A DNA stretch of 64,000 nucleotides, from contig CAWAHF010000004.1 of assembly GCA_963781805.1 (NCBI GenBank), forward strand, positions 1,364,001-1,428,000, in the 5' to 3' direction. The notes beneath the pieces are model-generated. The model saw only the letters and a program-made list of their open reading frames with translations. It did no database searches and was not told where the DNA came from. Shown piece after piece: positions 18,562 to 26,994 of the stretch. The position numbers and the translations under genes were made by a program. This stretch comes from JAFGPL01 sp963781805 (GTDB lineage: Bacteria > Bacteroidota > Bacteroidia > Bacteroidales > UBA10428). How positions within the stretch are numbered: position 1 is the stretch's first letter; each line of letters starts with the position of its first letter.

Positions 18562-19608
18562 ATGGCAAAAATAAATTTTGGCGGAGTTACGGAAGATGTG
18601 GTTACCCGCGAAGAGTTTCCACTTTCCAAAGCTCAAAAAACTCTTGAAAATGAAGTAATAGCTGTTATCGGGTATGGTGTTCAGGGACCGGCACAGGCAA
18701 TGAACATGCGTGATAACGGTATAAAAGTTATTATCGGACAGTCCCAGGACTTTAAAGCCGACTGGGACAGGGCTGTAAAAGACGGCTGGGTACCCGGTGA
18801 GACGCTTTTTTCGATTGAGGAAGCTGCAAAAAAAGCAACCATTATTCAGTACCTGGTTTCTGACGCTGCACAGCGCACTGTATGGCCCGTTTTGAAACCA
18901 TGCCTGAAAGAAGGAGATGCACTTTATTTCTCACATGGCTTTTCAATAACTTACAAAGACCAAACAGGTGTTGTTCCTCCGGCAAATGTGGACGTGATTC
19001 TTGTGGCGCCCAAAGGTTCAGGTACAAGCGTAAGACGGAATTTCCTGGCCGGAGCTGGCATTAATTCAAGTTATGCTGTATTTCAGGATTTTACAGGTCG
19101 TGCAACAGAACGTACAATCGCGCTCGGAATAGCTATCGGTTCAGGATATTTGTTTCCAACTACCTTTTTGAATGAAGTTTACAGCGACCTGACAGGCGAA
19201 CGTGGTGTGCTGATGGGAGCCCTTGCCGGCATCATGGATGCTCAGTACGAAGTGCTTCGTGCCAATGGACACAGTCCAAGTGAAGCCTTTAATGAAACTG
19301 TTGAAGAGCTTACACAAAGCCTCATCAGACTGGTAGATGAAAATGGTATGGACTGGATGTATGCTAATTGCAGCGCTACCGCTCAAAGAGGTGCACTTGA
19401 TTGGAGACCAAAATTCAAGGCCGCTACCCTACCTGTATTTAAAGAACTTTATCAGAGGGTAAAAACAGGCGAAGAAACCAAACGAGTTCTTGAATCGACC
19501 GGTAAACCAAATTACAAAGAATTTCTCGATGCCGAACTTAAGGAAATGAGAGAATCTGAACTCTGGCAGGCAGGTCTGCAGGTAAGAAAATTAAGACCAA
19601 TAAAGTAA
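18562..19608 (+). CDS. ilvC: Ketol-acid reductoisomerase
   Basis: IlvC isomerises and reduces acetolactate or acetohydroxybutyrate with NAD(P)H. The nucleotide-binding loop GYGVQGPAQAMNMRDNG is near residue 38, the catalytic histidine lies in YFSHGFSI near 130, and metal-ligand helices follow (DLTGERGVLMG, EAFNETVEELTQSL). At 348 residues it is of the short class I type. It is the last ilv gene and a strong terminator follows 22 bases later. Confidence 0.96.
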   Translation: MAKINFGGVTEDVVTREEFPLSKAQKTLENEVIAVIGYGVQGPAQAMNMRDNGIKVIIGQSQDFKADWDRAVKDGWVPGETLFSIEEAAKKATIIQYLVSDAAQRTVWPVLKPCLKEGDALYFSHGFSITYKDQTGVVPPANVDVILVAPKGSGTSVRRNFLAGAGINSSYAVFQDFTGRATERTIALGIAIGSGYLFPTTFLNEVYSDLTGERGVLMGALAGIMDAQYEVLRANGHSPSEAFNETVEELTQSLIRLVDENGMDWMYANCSATAQRGALDWRPKFKAATLPVFKELYQRVKTGEETKRVLESTGKPNYKEFLDAELKEMRESELWQAGLQVRKLRPIK

Positions 19609-19630
19609 TTTTATCTTACAATAATTTATT

Positions 19631-19659
19631 AGCCATCTCAACTTTGAGGTGGCTTTTTT
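19631..19659 (+). terminator. Terminator of the ilv operon
   Basis: AGCCATCTCA (19631-19640) pairs with TGAGGTGGCT (19645-19654) through ten positions including one G-T wobble, with a 4-base loop and six T at the end. It lies directly after ilvC. Confidence 0.88.
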
Positions 19660-19714
19660 ATTCATATCAAATCTTTTATAAATTTGTGATTATCATTAAA
19701 AATAAATCAACCAG

Positions 19715-20398
19715 GTGTTAAAGGATCTACCACTTGAAAAAAGGAGAGTATACCTTAGCCTCATTTTCCCGGCATTTTTCGTTATTTTGCTTTGGCTTAT
19801 TAAAATTATTGAAATTGCTGATGATGTTGAATTGTGGTATTTTGGTATCTATCCAAGAACATTTAGAGGACTTCCGGGAATAATTTTGGCTCCTCTTATC
19901 CACGGTAATTTTAATCACTTAATCGACAATTCAATACCATTATTCTTTTTATCCTGGGCTTTGTTTTATTTTTATAATAAAGTATCCTACAGAGTCTTTT
20001 TTGCCACATACCTGTTCACCGGTATAGCCGTATGGATATTTGCCCGTCCTTCATATCACATTGGTGCCAGCGGACTGATTTACGGATTTGGCTCCTTTTT
20101 ATTCTTTAGCGGAATAATCCGACAGAATATCAATTTACTTGCTATCTCTATGTTGGTGACCTTTCTATACGGAAGCATGGTATGGGGAGTATTGCCCAAC
20201 GAACAGGGAATTTCCTGGGAATCTCACCTTTCAGGTGCATTGGCAGGATTTTTGTTATCCATACTCTACCGGAATATTGGTCCTCCACCCACCAGACATA
20301 AATGGGACAAGGAAGAGGAAGATGATGAGGAAGAGGAAGAAGAAAATTTCAATGCATATGATAATTCTGAATTTGATGACGTATCAAAAGATCTATAG
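19715..20398 (+). CDS. Rhomboid family intramembrane serine protease
   Basis: A 227-residue protein with about six membrane segments. HGNFNHLIDNSIPLFFLSW is the conserved loop-1/TM2 region with HxxxN, the catalytic serine is in GASGLIYGFGSFLF and the catalytic histidine in SWESHLSGALAGF. The C-terminus is an unusual acidic tail rich in Asp and Glu after residue 195. The start codon is GTG. Rhomboids cut transmembrane substrates; the target is unknown. Confidence 0.85.
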   Translation: MLKDLPLEKRRVYLSLIFPAFFVILLWLIKIIEIADDVELWYFGIYPRTFRGLPGIILAPLIHGNFNHLIDNSIPLFFLSWALFYFYNKVSYRVFFATYLFTGIAVWIFARPSYHIGASGLIYGFGSFLFFSGIIRQNINLLAISMLVTFLYGSMVWGVLPNEQGISWESHLSGALAGFLLSILYRNIGPPPTRHKWDKEEEDDEEEEEENFNAYDNSEFDDVSKDL

Positions 20399-20508
20399 AC
20401 AGATTAAAAAAATACTGAAAATAAATTTCACCCACCTTACAGAGCGGTTATTGTCGAAATTATTAGTTAAATTTGATTAGGATTAATAATAAAAATGCTG
20501 AATGAAAA

Positions 20509-21513
20509 ATGGATAGAAATACAAAAGGACTTAAGTTTTTGTCTGAAACGATAAATTTAAAATGCCTCATAGGTTTGCTTCTGATTATTTTTGCTTCTGC
20601 TAAGCTGGTGAATGCCCAATCTGTTTTTGAAGATAAACAGAAAGAAGCCATTGTAAAGAATAATATCACCTCTCAAACCACATGGGATTATAACTACATA
20701 AAGGACAAACCATCCAAATCTGGAGTTAAAACTTCATATATCAGGTATAATCAACTTGGAAATACAATAGAATCTATCACTTATAAAATGAAGGATACCC
20801 TGGCATATGAAATTTATAAATATAATACCGAGGGTAAACGAACCGATTATACCAAGAAAAGAGGAATAAAAATTGCATACCGAAAAACATCTGAATATGA
20901 TGAAAATGGAAAACTTATTAAAGAAGAGGGTTTTGATGGTACCTTTAATTTTGAAAACAGGTATGAATATTTTTCGACTGGAAAACTGAAACAGATCTCT
21001 TACTATGTAAGTGATAAACTGACTGAACAACGGAATTTTGAACATACCGGAGACCTCACTATGATAACAGTTACAAATACCTCCGGAGGTGTGCAATCCT
21101 ATATTTCATTAAAATATGATACGAACGGAAACGTAATTGAAGAAATTAATTATAATTCCAAAAAGAATCCACTTGAGAAGAAAATTCTAGTCTACAACAA
21201 TGATAATCATGTGGTAAGTGAAGTTAAATACAGGGGAGATAATTTTTCTTATAAGCAGACATATCTTTATAATACAAAAGGTGATTTGGTTAATATTGAT
21301 GAGGAAAATACCGAGGAAGGACGATTTTCAAAAAAACAATTTGGATATGATCAGAGCGGAAACCTGATTAGCATGAAATGGAGAAGAAATGAAAAGGAAG
21401 ATTTCTCGGAAAGAAATTATCAGTACGATGACAGGAATCTATGCACTCAATATGACACGTATTATCCAAGCACAAAATTCCGTGTGTTGACAAAACTTAC
21501 GTATGAAGATTAA
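20509..21513 (+). CDS. Secreted protein with YD-like repeats
   Basis: The 334-residue protein starts with an N-terminal extension and a hydrophobic signal (LIGLLLIIFASAKLVNAQ), probably cut after NAQ. The rest repeats a 20-25 residue tyrosine-rich unit: IRYNQLGNTIESITY, YKYNTEGKRTDY, SEYDENGKLIKEE, LKYDTNGNVIEEINY, YLYNTKGDLVNID, FGYDQSGNLISMKW, YQYDDRNLCTQYD. This resembles the YD repeats of RHS/Wapa-type proteins. No effector domain is present. It converges with a cytochrome c gene one base away. Confidence 0.7.
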   Translation: MDRNTKGLKFLSETINLKCLIGLLLIIFASAKLVNAQSVFEDKQKEAIVKNNITSQTTWDYNYIKDKPSKSGVKTSYIRYNQLGNTIESITYKMKDTLAYEIYKYNTEGKRTDYTKKRGIKIAYRKTSEYDENGKLIKEEGFDGTFNFENRYEYFSTGKLKQISYYVSDKLTEQRNFEHTGDLTMITVTNTSGGVQSYISLKYDTNGNVIEEINYNSKKNPLEKKILVYNNDNHVVSEVKYRGDNFSYKQTYLYNTKGDLVNIDEENTEEGRFSKKQFGYDQSGNLISMKWRRNEKEDFSERNYQYDDRNLCTQYDTYYPSTKFRVLTKLTYED

Positions 21514-21514
21514 T

Positions 21515-21856
21515 CTATTTTGATGAACTTGCACTACTCATGGCAACCACATATTTCAGAATCGATTCCTGAGCACCGGCATCTAAAACATTCCCCTCTT
21601 TTTTATTCACTTTAGCGCACATTTGCGGCACTATTTTGTTCCATTCTGCTTCCGTATATGAGGTTGGATTTTTTAGTTTGTGACATAAGGCACAGTGTTG
21701 TTCGAAAAGTGATTTTCCCTGGTCTAATTCGTTTAAGGTATATTCCGGACTCTTAGATGCTATTTTGTCAGAATCAGTTTGTGAAGGGGTGATTCGTTTT
21801 GTTGAAGAACACCCTGCCAAAATTACTATTAGAGCAATGATGAAGGTTTTTTTCAT
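21515..21856 (-). CDS. Small cytochrome c lipoprotein
   Basis: The 113-residue protein has a lipoprotein signal ending in ILAGCSS (lipidated cysteine near residue 16) and a single haem-c motif CALCH near residue 58 in the context SLFEQHCALCHKLKNPTSYTEAEWNKIVPQM, with M83 as likely axial ligand. It would be a periplasmic, membrane-anchored electron carrier. Its upstream region has a 12-bp tandem repeat. Confidence 0.85.
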   Translation of the reverse strand: MKKTFIIALIVILAGCSSTKRITPSQTDSDKIASKSPEYTLNELDQGKSLFEQHCALCHKLKNPTSYTEAEWNKIVPQMCAKVNKKEGNVLDAGAQESILKYVVAMSSASSSK

Positions 21857-21883
21857 TTAAATGAGTTATTAACTTATAAGCAT

Positions 21884-21925
21884 ACAAACCTGCGTACAAA
21901 CCTGCGTACAAACCTGCGTACAAAT
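21884..21925. repeat. 12-bp tandem repeat upstream of the cytochrome c gene
   Basis: Three exact copies of ACAAACCTGCGT (21884-21919) are followed by a partial copy, ACAAAT. They begin 28 bases from the cytochrome start codon on its 5' side, where promoter or operator sequences are expected. Confidence 0.85.
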
Positions 21926-22118
21926 CTTTGTTCAAAATTCTCAGTTTAACCAAACTCTGTCATTTTTATATTTTAGTCATTTCACTTTTAAGAAAAATAC
22001 GTTGACAGGTTTTTTAACGCATTTACCATTCGAAATTAACTGAAAATAAGAATATATTTTTAAGTATTAAGGAATTATTTTTAGGATATAATCTATTATG
22101 AGATTTAACTCTGCAAAT

Positions 22119-22146
22119 GGATTTCAATCCTTGAGGGATGGAATCC
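22119..22146 (-). terminator. Hairpin after the last permease gene (degenerate copy of a hairpin family)
   Basis: GGATTTCAATCC (22119-22130) pairs imperfectly with GGGATGGAATCC (22135-22146). It starts 4 bases after the stop codon of the minus-strand permease gene and resembles the perfect hairpins at 29438-29466 and 60711-60739. Confidence 0.55.
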
Positions 22147-22149
22147 TCT

Positions 22150-24492
22150 CTATTCATACCTCAGCGCCTCCACCGGATTCCTGCTTGCCGCCCTCCAGCT
22201 TTGCCAGCTTACAGTCAATAAGCTGACTGCAAATGCTACTGCTCCTGAAGCAACAAAAACCCACCAGCTCAGATTTGTTCTGTAGGCAAAGTTCTGAAGC
22301 CATTTGTTCATGATAAAATACGCAATAGGGCAAGCAATTATAAAAGCAAGTAGTACCCATTTAGTAAAGTCTTTGGAGAGCATGAGTATGATCTGCCAGG
22401 TTTTAGCCCCATTTGTTTTGCGAATACCAATTTCTTTTGTCATGCTAATTGCAACCTGCTTCGAGAGTCCAAAAAGGCCAAAGCATAATATAAGTAATGT
22501 TATAATTGTAAAGTAATTAAACAACCGTAGCATATGCTGTTCGTCATTATACAAAGCATGAATTTCATCAGTTAGAAAATGGTACCCGAATGGAAAATCC
22601 GGATCGTGTTTTTGATATGTTTTATTCAAAAATTCAATTATATCATTCTTATTACCCGAATTAAATTCGATATATAGGTCGCCACTATTTTCGGTAAAGA
22701 AAATCAATAACGGCCTTATCTTGCTTGAAAAATGACAGCTGTAAAAATCTTTAACTACACCAATAATTGTATAATCCTTATTCCTGAAGTGCACTTGCTT
22801 ATGGATGGGATCCTGCATCCCCATAACTTTAGCAGCTTCTTCATTTATTATTACACAGTCATTAGCATTTGTTTTTCCTTCAGAAAAATAGTTACCCTTG
22901 ACAACTTTAATTTTAAAGGTTTTAATAAAATCGTAATCTGCATTAATAAAAGCGACTGACCGCTTCTTTTCATCATTGTTCCCTTCCCAATCCCAGCCTG
23001 GAACCTCAACCCCATCCTTCATTACCGGAGAATTATTGGTAATATTTATTATTCCCGGATTTTTTAAAATTTCATTTTTTAACAAACTGTATTTTTCATC
23101 CATATTACCTTTAAGCGGAATATGCAGAATATTTTCCTTTTGAAATCCTAAATCCTTTTTATAAATAAAATGTAGTTGCTTGTGAATTATTATAGTTGAG
23201 CATAACAGCATAATTGAAAGTGTAAACTGCAAAACCAAAAAATATTTTCTAAAATTTCTTTTATTGATTGCAGTTCTTCGATATATAGCATCTATTGCAT
23301 TTATTGATGATATATATAATCCCGGAAAAACACCTGAAATGATTCCAAGTATTAAAATGATTAAAATGAGAATAATAAGAAGAGGCAAATTGTGATAGAG
23401 TGAAGGAATCTGTTTATTAAATATCTCTCCAAATATAGGTATTGCTGATTCAACTAAAATAAATGCTAGTAACAGGGAGGTAACAATTAAAAAAAGTGGT
23501 TCAAACAAGAATGAAACGATAAGACTTCTTATAGAGGCACCTGCCATCTTTTTAATTCCCGTCTCCTTAACACGATTGGATAAGAAGACTGCTATTAAAC
23601 TTATGAAATTTACAAACGCAATAAAAAGAACAAAGACACCAGCAATAGAATAAATATATACATATTGTTTGTTTCCCGGATGATATATAAATAACTGAAA
23701 ATCTGAATGGAAATGAAAATCTTTCAAAGGGTGTAAATACCATTGGATATCGAAGGTAATTTTTTGGTCAGCATAAAATTGTGATATCTTACTATTCAGT
23801 TCTTTTACATCTACCTTTTTCGACAATAAAAGAAAAGTAGAAGTACCAAAAATAAACCAATTATTATCATGTTCTAAATTTATTGGGATAAGAAAATCAA
23901 ATTGAAGGGAAGAGTTTTCAGGTATGTTTTGATAGATTCCCTTAATTTGATAATCCACTTTATTTTCGGAATCCTGAAAAAGAGTAATGGTTTTACCAAT
24001 CGGATTTTCTGCTTTAAAAAACTTATAAGCAAGCTTTTCCGAAATAAGTATAGAATTAGGGTCATTCAGACAGGTTTTTGCATCTCCTGCTATAAATGAT
24101 ACAGTAAAAACATTAAAAAACGAAGGCTCAATGGCTAATCCATTTTCAAGAAGTTTTTTATTGTTAAATTTCAGGAACCTTCCTCCAAATTGCTTCTCAA
24201 AACGGGTATAATGAATAATTTCAGGAAAATTTTCCTTTAAAAATGGCCCAAGAGGTGCAGGAGTTTCCATAATAAAATCCGATTTACCATCAGGATATTT
24301 CCACTCCGTAGCTACCATATATATATCCTTATAATTCTTATTGAACTTGTCAAAATTTATTTCTTCATAAATCCAGAGAAAAATGAGAATTGCCGTGGTC
24401 AGTCCTATAGCTAATCCTGCTACATTAATTATTGAAACATGTTTGTTATTCCAAAGATTTTTTAAGCTTATTTTGATTGATTTATATATCAT
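22150..24492 (-). CDS. FtsX/MacB-type ABC permease 5
   Basis: Last gene of the five-permease array, 780 residues. The N-terminal membrane segment (VSIINVAGLAIGLTTAILIFLWIY) is followed by a MacB-type periplasmic domain, a first FtsX core (VKETGIKKMAGASIRSLIVSFLFEP), a second periplasmic domain and a second FtsX core (KEIGIRKTNGAKTWQIILML), ending in SRNPVEALRYE. It lies 64 bases after permease 4. It has no ATPase of its own and presumably pairs with the ATPase at 34320-35003. Substrate unknown; peptide or lipoprotein export and mechanotransmission are known for relatives. Confidence 0.85.
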   Translation of the reverse strand: MIYKSIKISLKNLWNNKHVSIINVAGLAIGLTTAILIFLWIYEEINFDKFNKNYKDIYMVATEWKYPDGKSDFIMETPAPLGPFLKENFPEIIHYTRFEKQFGGRFLKFNNKKLLENGLAIEPSFFNVFTVSFIAGDAKTCLNDPNSILISEKLAYKFFKAENPIGKTITLFQDSENKVDYQIKGIYQNIPENSSLQFDFLIPINLEHDNNWFIFGTSTFLLLSKKVDVKELNSKISQFYADQKITFDIQWYLHPLKDFHFHSDFQLFIYHPGNKQYVYIYSIAGVFVLFIAFVNFISLIAVFLSNRVKETGIKKMAGASIRSLIVSFLFEPLFLIVTSLLLAFILVESAIPIFGEIFNKQIPSLYHNLPLLIILILIILILGIISGVFPGLYISSINAIDAIYRRTAINKRNFRKYFLVLQFTLSIMLLCSTIIIHKQLHFIYKKDLGFQKENILHIPLKGNMDEKYSLLKNEILKNPGIINITNNSPVMKDGVEVPGWDWEGNNDEKKRSVAFINADYDFIKTFKIKVVKGNYFSEGKTNANDCVIINEEAAKVMGMQDPIHKQVHFRNKDYTIIGVVKDFYSCHFSSKIRPLLIFFTENSGDLYIEFNSGNKNDIIEFLNKTYQKHDPDFPFGYHFLTDEIHALYNDEQHMLRLFNYFTIITLLILCFGLFGLSKQVAISMTKEIGIRKTNGAKTWQIILMLSKDFTKWVLLAFIIACPIAYFIMNKWLQNFAYRTNLSWWVFVASGAVAFAVSLLTVSWQSWRAASRNPVEALRYE

Positions 24493-24556
24493 AAGAGATA
24501 TGTTTACAAAAATTGCTCAATGAAGTTATTTAATAAGGTACATTCCATTCATATTA

Positions 24557-26929
24557 CTATTCATACCTCAGCGCCTCCACTGGATTCCTGCTCGCCGCTC
24601 TCCAGCTTTGCCAACCAACTGTAAACAATGCTACTATCATAGCAAAAGCTCCTGATATTATAAAAACCCACCAGCTTAAGCTGGTCCTGTATGCAAAATT
24701 TTGAAGCCACTTGTTAACAAAAATATAAGCTACAGGACAAGCCAATATAAATGAAAATACAACCCACTTTGTAAAGTCTTGTGATAACAGAAGCATGATT
24801 TGCCCGGTCCTTGCCCCATTTGTTTTGCGAATACCAATGCTTTTCGTCTTCTTTTCTGTTTCAATGGATGCCAATCCAAAAAGTCCTAAAAATGCAATGA
24901 AGATAGTCAGGAATGTAAACAAAAGGAATAGACTGGACAGATTCTGCTCATTGCTGTATACATTACGATATGCATCATCAAGATAAAAGAAATCAAATGG
25001 GATATCGGGAACCAGCAGTGCCCATTGTTTTTTAATTTTGTTTAAAACATCGCTTACTTCAGAAGGCTTACTTCTTATTAATAAATACTTATAATCTCCC
25101 CCCGGCCTGTTTGTTATTATTAAGGGAGTAATAGGTTCATGGAGAGAAGCAAAATTAAAATCACCCACCATCCCAATGACTTCATGCTGTCCGTTTCGTT
25201 CGATAAATTTTCCGATCGGATTATTCCAGCCTGCACCTTTTAAATAGCTTTCGTTTATTAAATAACCTGACTTATCTGTTGCAAATGATTTTGAGAAATC
25301 ACGACCTTTCAGTACTCTTAATCCCAGTAATTTCACTAAATCTTCATCTCCGTCAAGAACATTGGTCAATACATATTCTGATTGGCCCTCGGCCTTATAG
25401 CCGTTTTTTGTTAGTCCCTTGCCGGGATAATCAGAGCAGGCAGATACATACTCCACACCAGGCATATTCAAGAAATCAGATTTTAAAATGTTGATTTTTT
25501 GACGAACATTAGGTGTGGTAAGTGGCAAAACCAGTGTTCCTTGGCGGTTGAATCCGGGTTCTTTATGTCTTATAAAATAAAGTTGTTTGAATAAAAATAA
25601 GGTACATATTATCATCGCTATTGAGATGGTATACTGTAACATAACTGTAACTATTCTGAGATTAATTTTAGATGACCTGACCGGGATTACATTTTTTATC
25701 GATTCGATTGCCTTTATCGATGAGAGGTACAGTACCGGATAATTGCCGGCAAGAATTCCCAGTATAATAATTATGGTAAGGATTCCCAGTGATAACTGCA
25801 GGGTAGCTGCATGATACAGGATTAAATGTAATCCTAAAAAATTATTCAAAAGCGGAATAAACGATTCAACAAGTATTAAAGCTAACAGCAATGCTAACAG
25901 GTTCATGAATACAGATTCAAAAGTGAATTGTAAAATGAGCCCTGCCCGGGATGCACCCAGGAATTTTCTTGTTCCTGTTTCTCTCAACCTTCCGGTTAAT
26001 CGGGCAGTTGTCAGATTAATAAAATTTATGCAGGCAATAACAAATATCAATAATGCAATAAATCCAAATAAAAAAAGATACGTTATATCACCGGTAGGAC
26101 CAATTTCACCGCTGAGTCCTGAGTGCAAATAAATCCGGTGTAAGGGTTGAAAGTATAAACTCGAATACCAGCTGGAACCTTCAAACATAACATTCAAATG
26201 CCTGTCCATAAAGTCAGTCATTTTTTTACCCAGACTTTGAATATCCGTATTTGGAGAAGCAAGAATATAGGTATAGTAAGCCCATCCTCCGTTCCATCCC
26301 AAAAAAATGTTTTTATCCTTATAAAGACTGACGAAGGATATAAAAGCATCATATTGAATATGGGAATTTACCGGAGCATCTTCAACAACTCCTGTTACTG
26401 TCAATAACTCCTTACTATTCAGGGATATCATTTTGCCTATTGGATTTTCATTTCCAAACATCTTTTCGGCAGTGCTGACTGATAATACTACTGAATAAGG
26501 TGATGCAAGGGCGGTCTTTGGATTTCCGCTCAATAACCTGAAAGAAAATACATCAAAAAGAGCAGAATCAGTATATAATACATTTTTTATAAAATATTCT
26601 GTATTATTCCAGCCAAAGTATTTATTTTCAGGGCTTCTGAATCTGACCACTTTATCTATTTCATGGAATTCCTCCGCCAAAGCGGGACCCACTGCTGCAA
26701 TCATTTGCGGGCTTACTTCAATCCCGTTATCGGTTTTTGTTTTGATTACTCCCCGGTATATCCGATCTCCCTTTTTATGAAACCTGTCATAGCTCAGTTC
26801 ATTATTAATATAACTAAGGATTAATATTACACTTGCCAGACCAATGGCCAACCCAATTAAATTAATAAGGGTAACCGTTTTGTTTTTAACTATATTTCGA
26901 AAGGCCGTTTTTAAATAATTTCTAATCAT
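24557..26929 (-). CDS. FtsX/MacB-type ABC permease 4
   Basis: Fourth permease, 790 residues, with MacB periplasmic domains and FtsX cores LRETGTRKFLGASRAGLILQF and KSIGIRKTNGARTGQIMLLL. Its first periplasmic segment (RGVIKTKTDNGIEVSPQMIAAVGPAL) clearly differs from its neighbours, whereas the last 60 residues (WLQNFAYRTSLSWWVF to ALRYE) are nearly the same as in permeases 1, 3 and 5. A large hairpin at 26948-26994 separates it from permease 3, so it may have its own transcript. Confidence 0.85.
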   Translation of the reverse strand: MIRNYLKTAFRNIVKNKTVTLINLIGLAIGLASVILILSYINNELSYDRFHKKGDRIYRGVIKTKTDNGIEVSPQMIAAVGPALAEEFHEIDKVVRFRSPENKYFGWNNTEYFIKNVLYTDSALFDVFSFRLLSGNPKTALASPYSVVLSVSTAEKMFGNENPIGKMISLNSKELLTVTGVVEDAPVNSHIQYDAFISFVSLYKDKNIFLGWNGGWAYYTYILASPNTDIQSLGKKMTDFMDRHLNVMFEGSSWYSSLYFQPLHRIYLHSGLSGEIGPTGDITYLFLFGFIALLIFVIACINFINLTTARLTGRLRETGTRKFLGASRAGLILQFTFESVFMNLLALLLALILVESFIPLLNNFLGLHLILYHAATLQLSLGILTIIIILGILAGNYPVLYLSSIKAIESIKNVIPVRSSKINLRIVTVMLQYTISIAMIICTLFLFKQLYFIRHKEPGFNRQGTLVLPLTTPNVRQKINILKSDFLNMPGVEYVSACSDYPGKGLTKNGYKAEGQSEYVLTNVLDGDEDLVKLLGLRVLKGRDFSKSFATDKSGYLINESYLKGAGWNNPIGKFIERNGQHEVIGMVGDFNFASLHEPITPLIITNRPGGDYKYLLIRSKPSEVSDVLNKIKKQWALLVPDIPFDFFYLDDAYRNVYSNEQNLSSLFLLFTFLTIFIAFLGLFGLASIETEKKTKSIGIRKTNGARTGQIMLLLSQDFTKWVVFSFILACPVAYIFVNKWLQNFAYRTSLSWWVFIISGAFAMIVALFTVGWQSWRAASRNPVEALRYE

Positions 26930-26947
26930 TTTTAAATTATTTTATTT

Positions 26948-26994
26948 AAGAGGCTGTGTAAAAAGACCTTTAGGTCTTAAATACACAGCCTCTT
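26948..26994 (-). terminator. Long compound hairpin between permeases 3 and 4
   Basis: AAGAGGCTGTGTA (26948-26960) pairs perfectly with the 13 bases at 26982-26994, and inside it AAGACCT (26963-26969) pairs with AGGTCTT (26972-26978). The outer arm touches the stop codon of permease 3. The structure is suited to end or attenuate minus-strand transcription; its sequence also resembles repeated intergenic elements. Confidence 0.6.

Noticed and set aside
26948..26994. End of an insertion sequence
   Set aside because: The GAGGCTGTGTA word recalls some IS ends, but no transposase or partner end is nearby and the structure is a closed hairpin.
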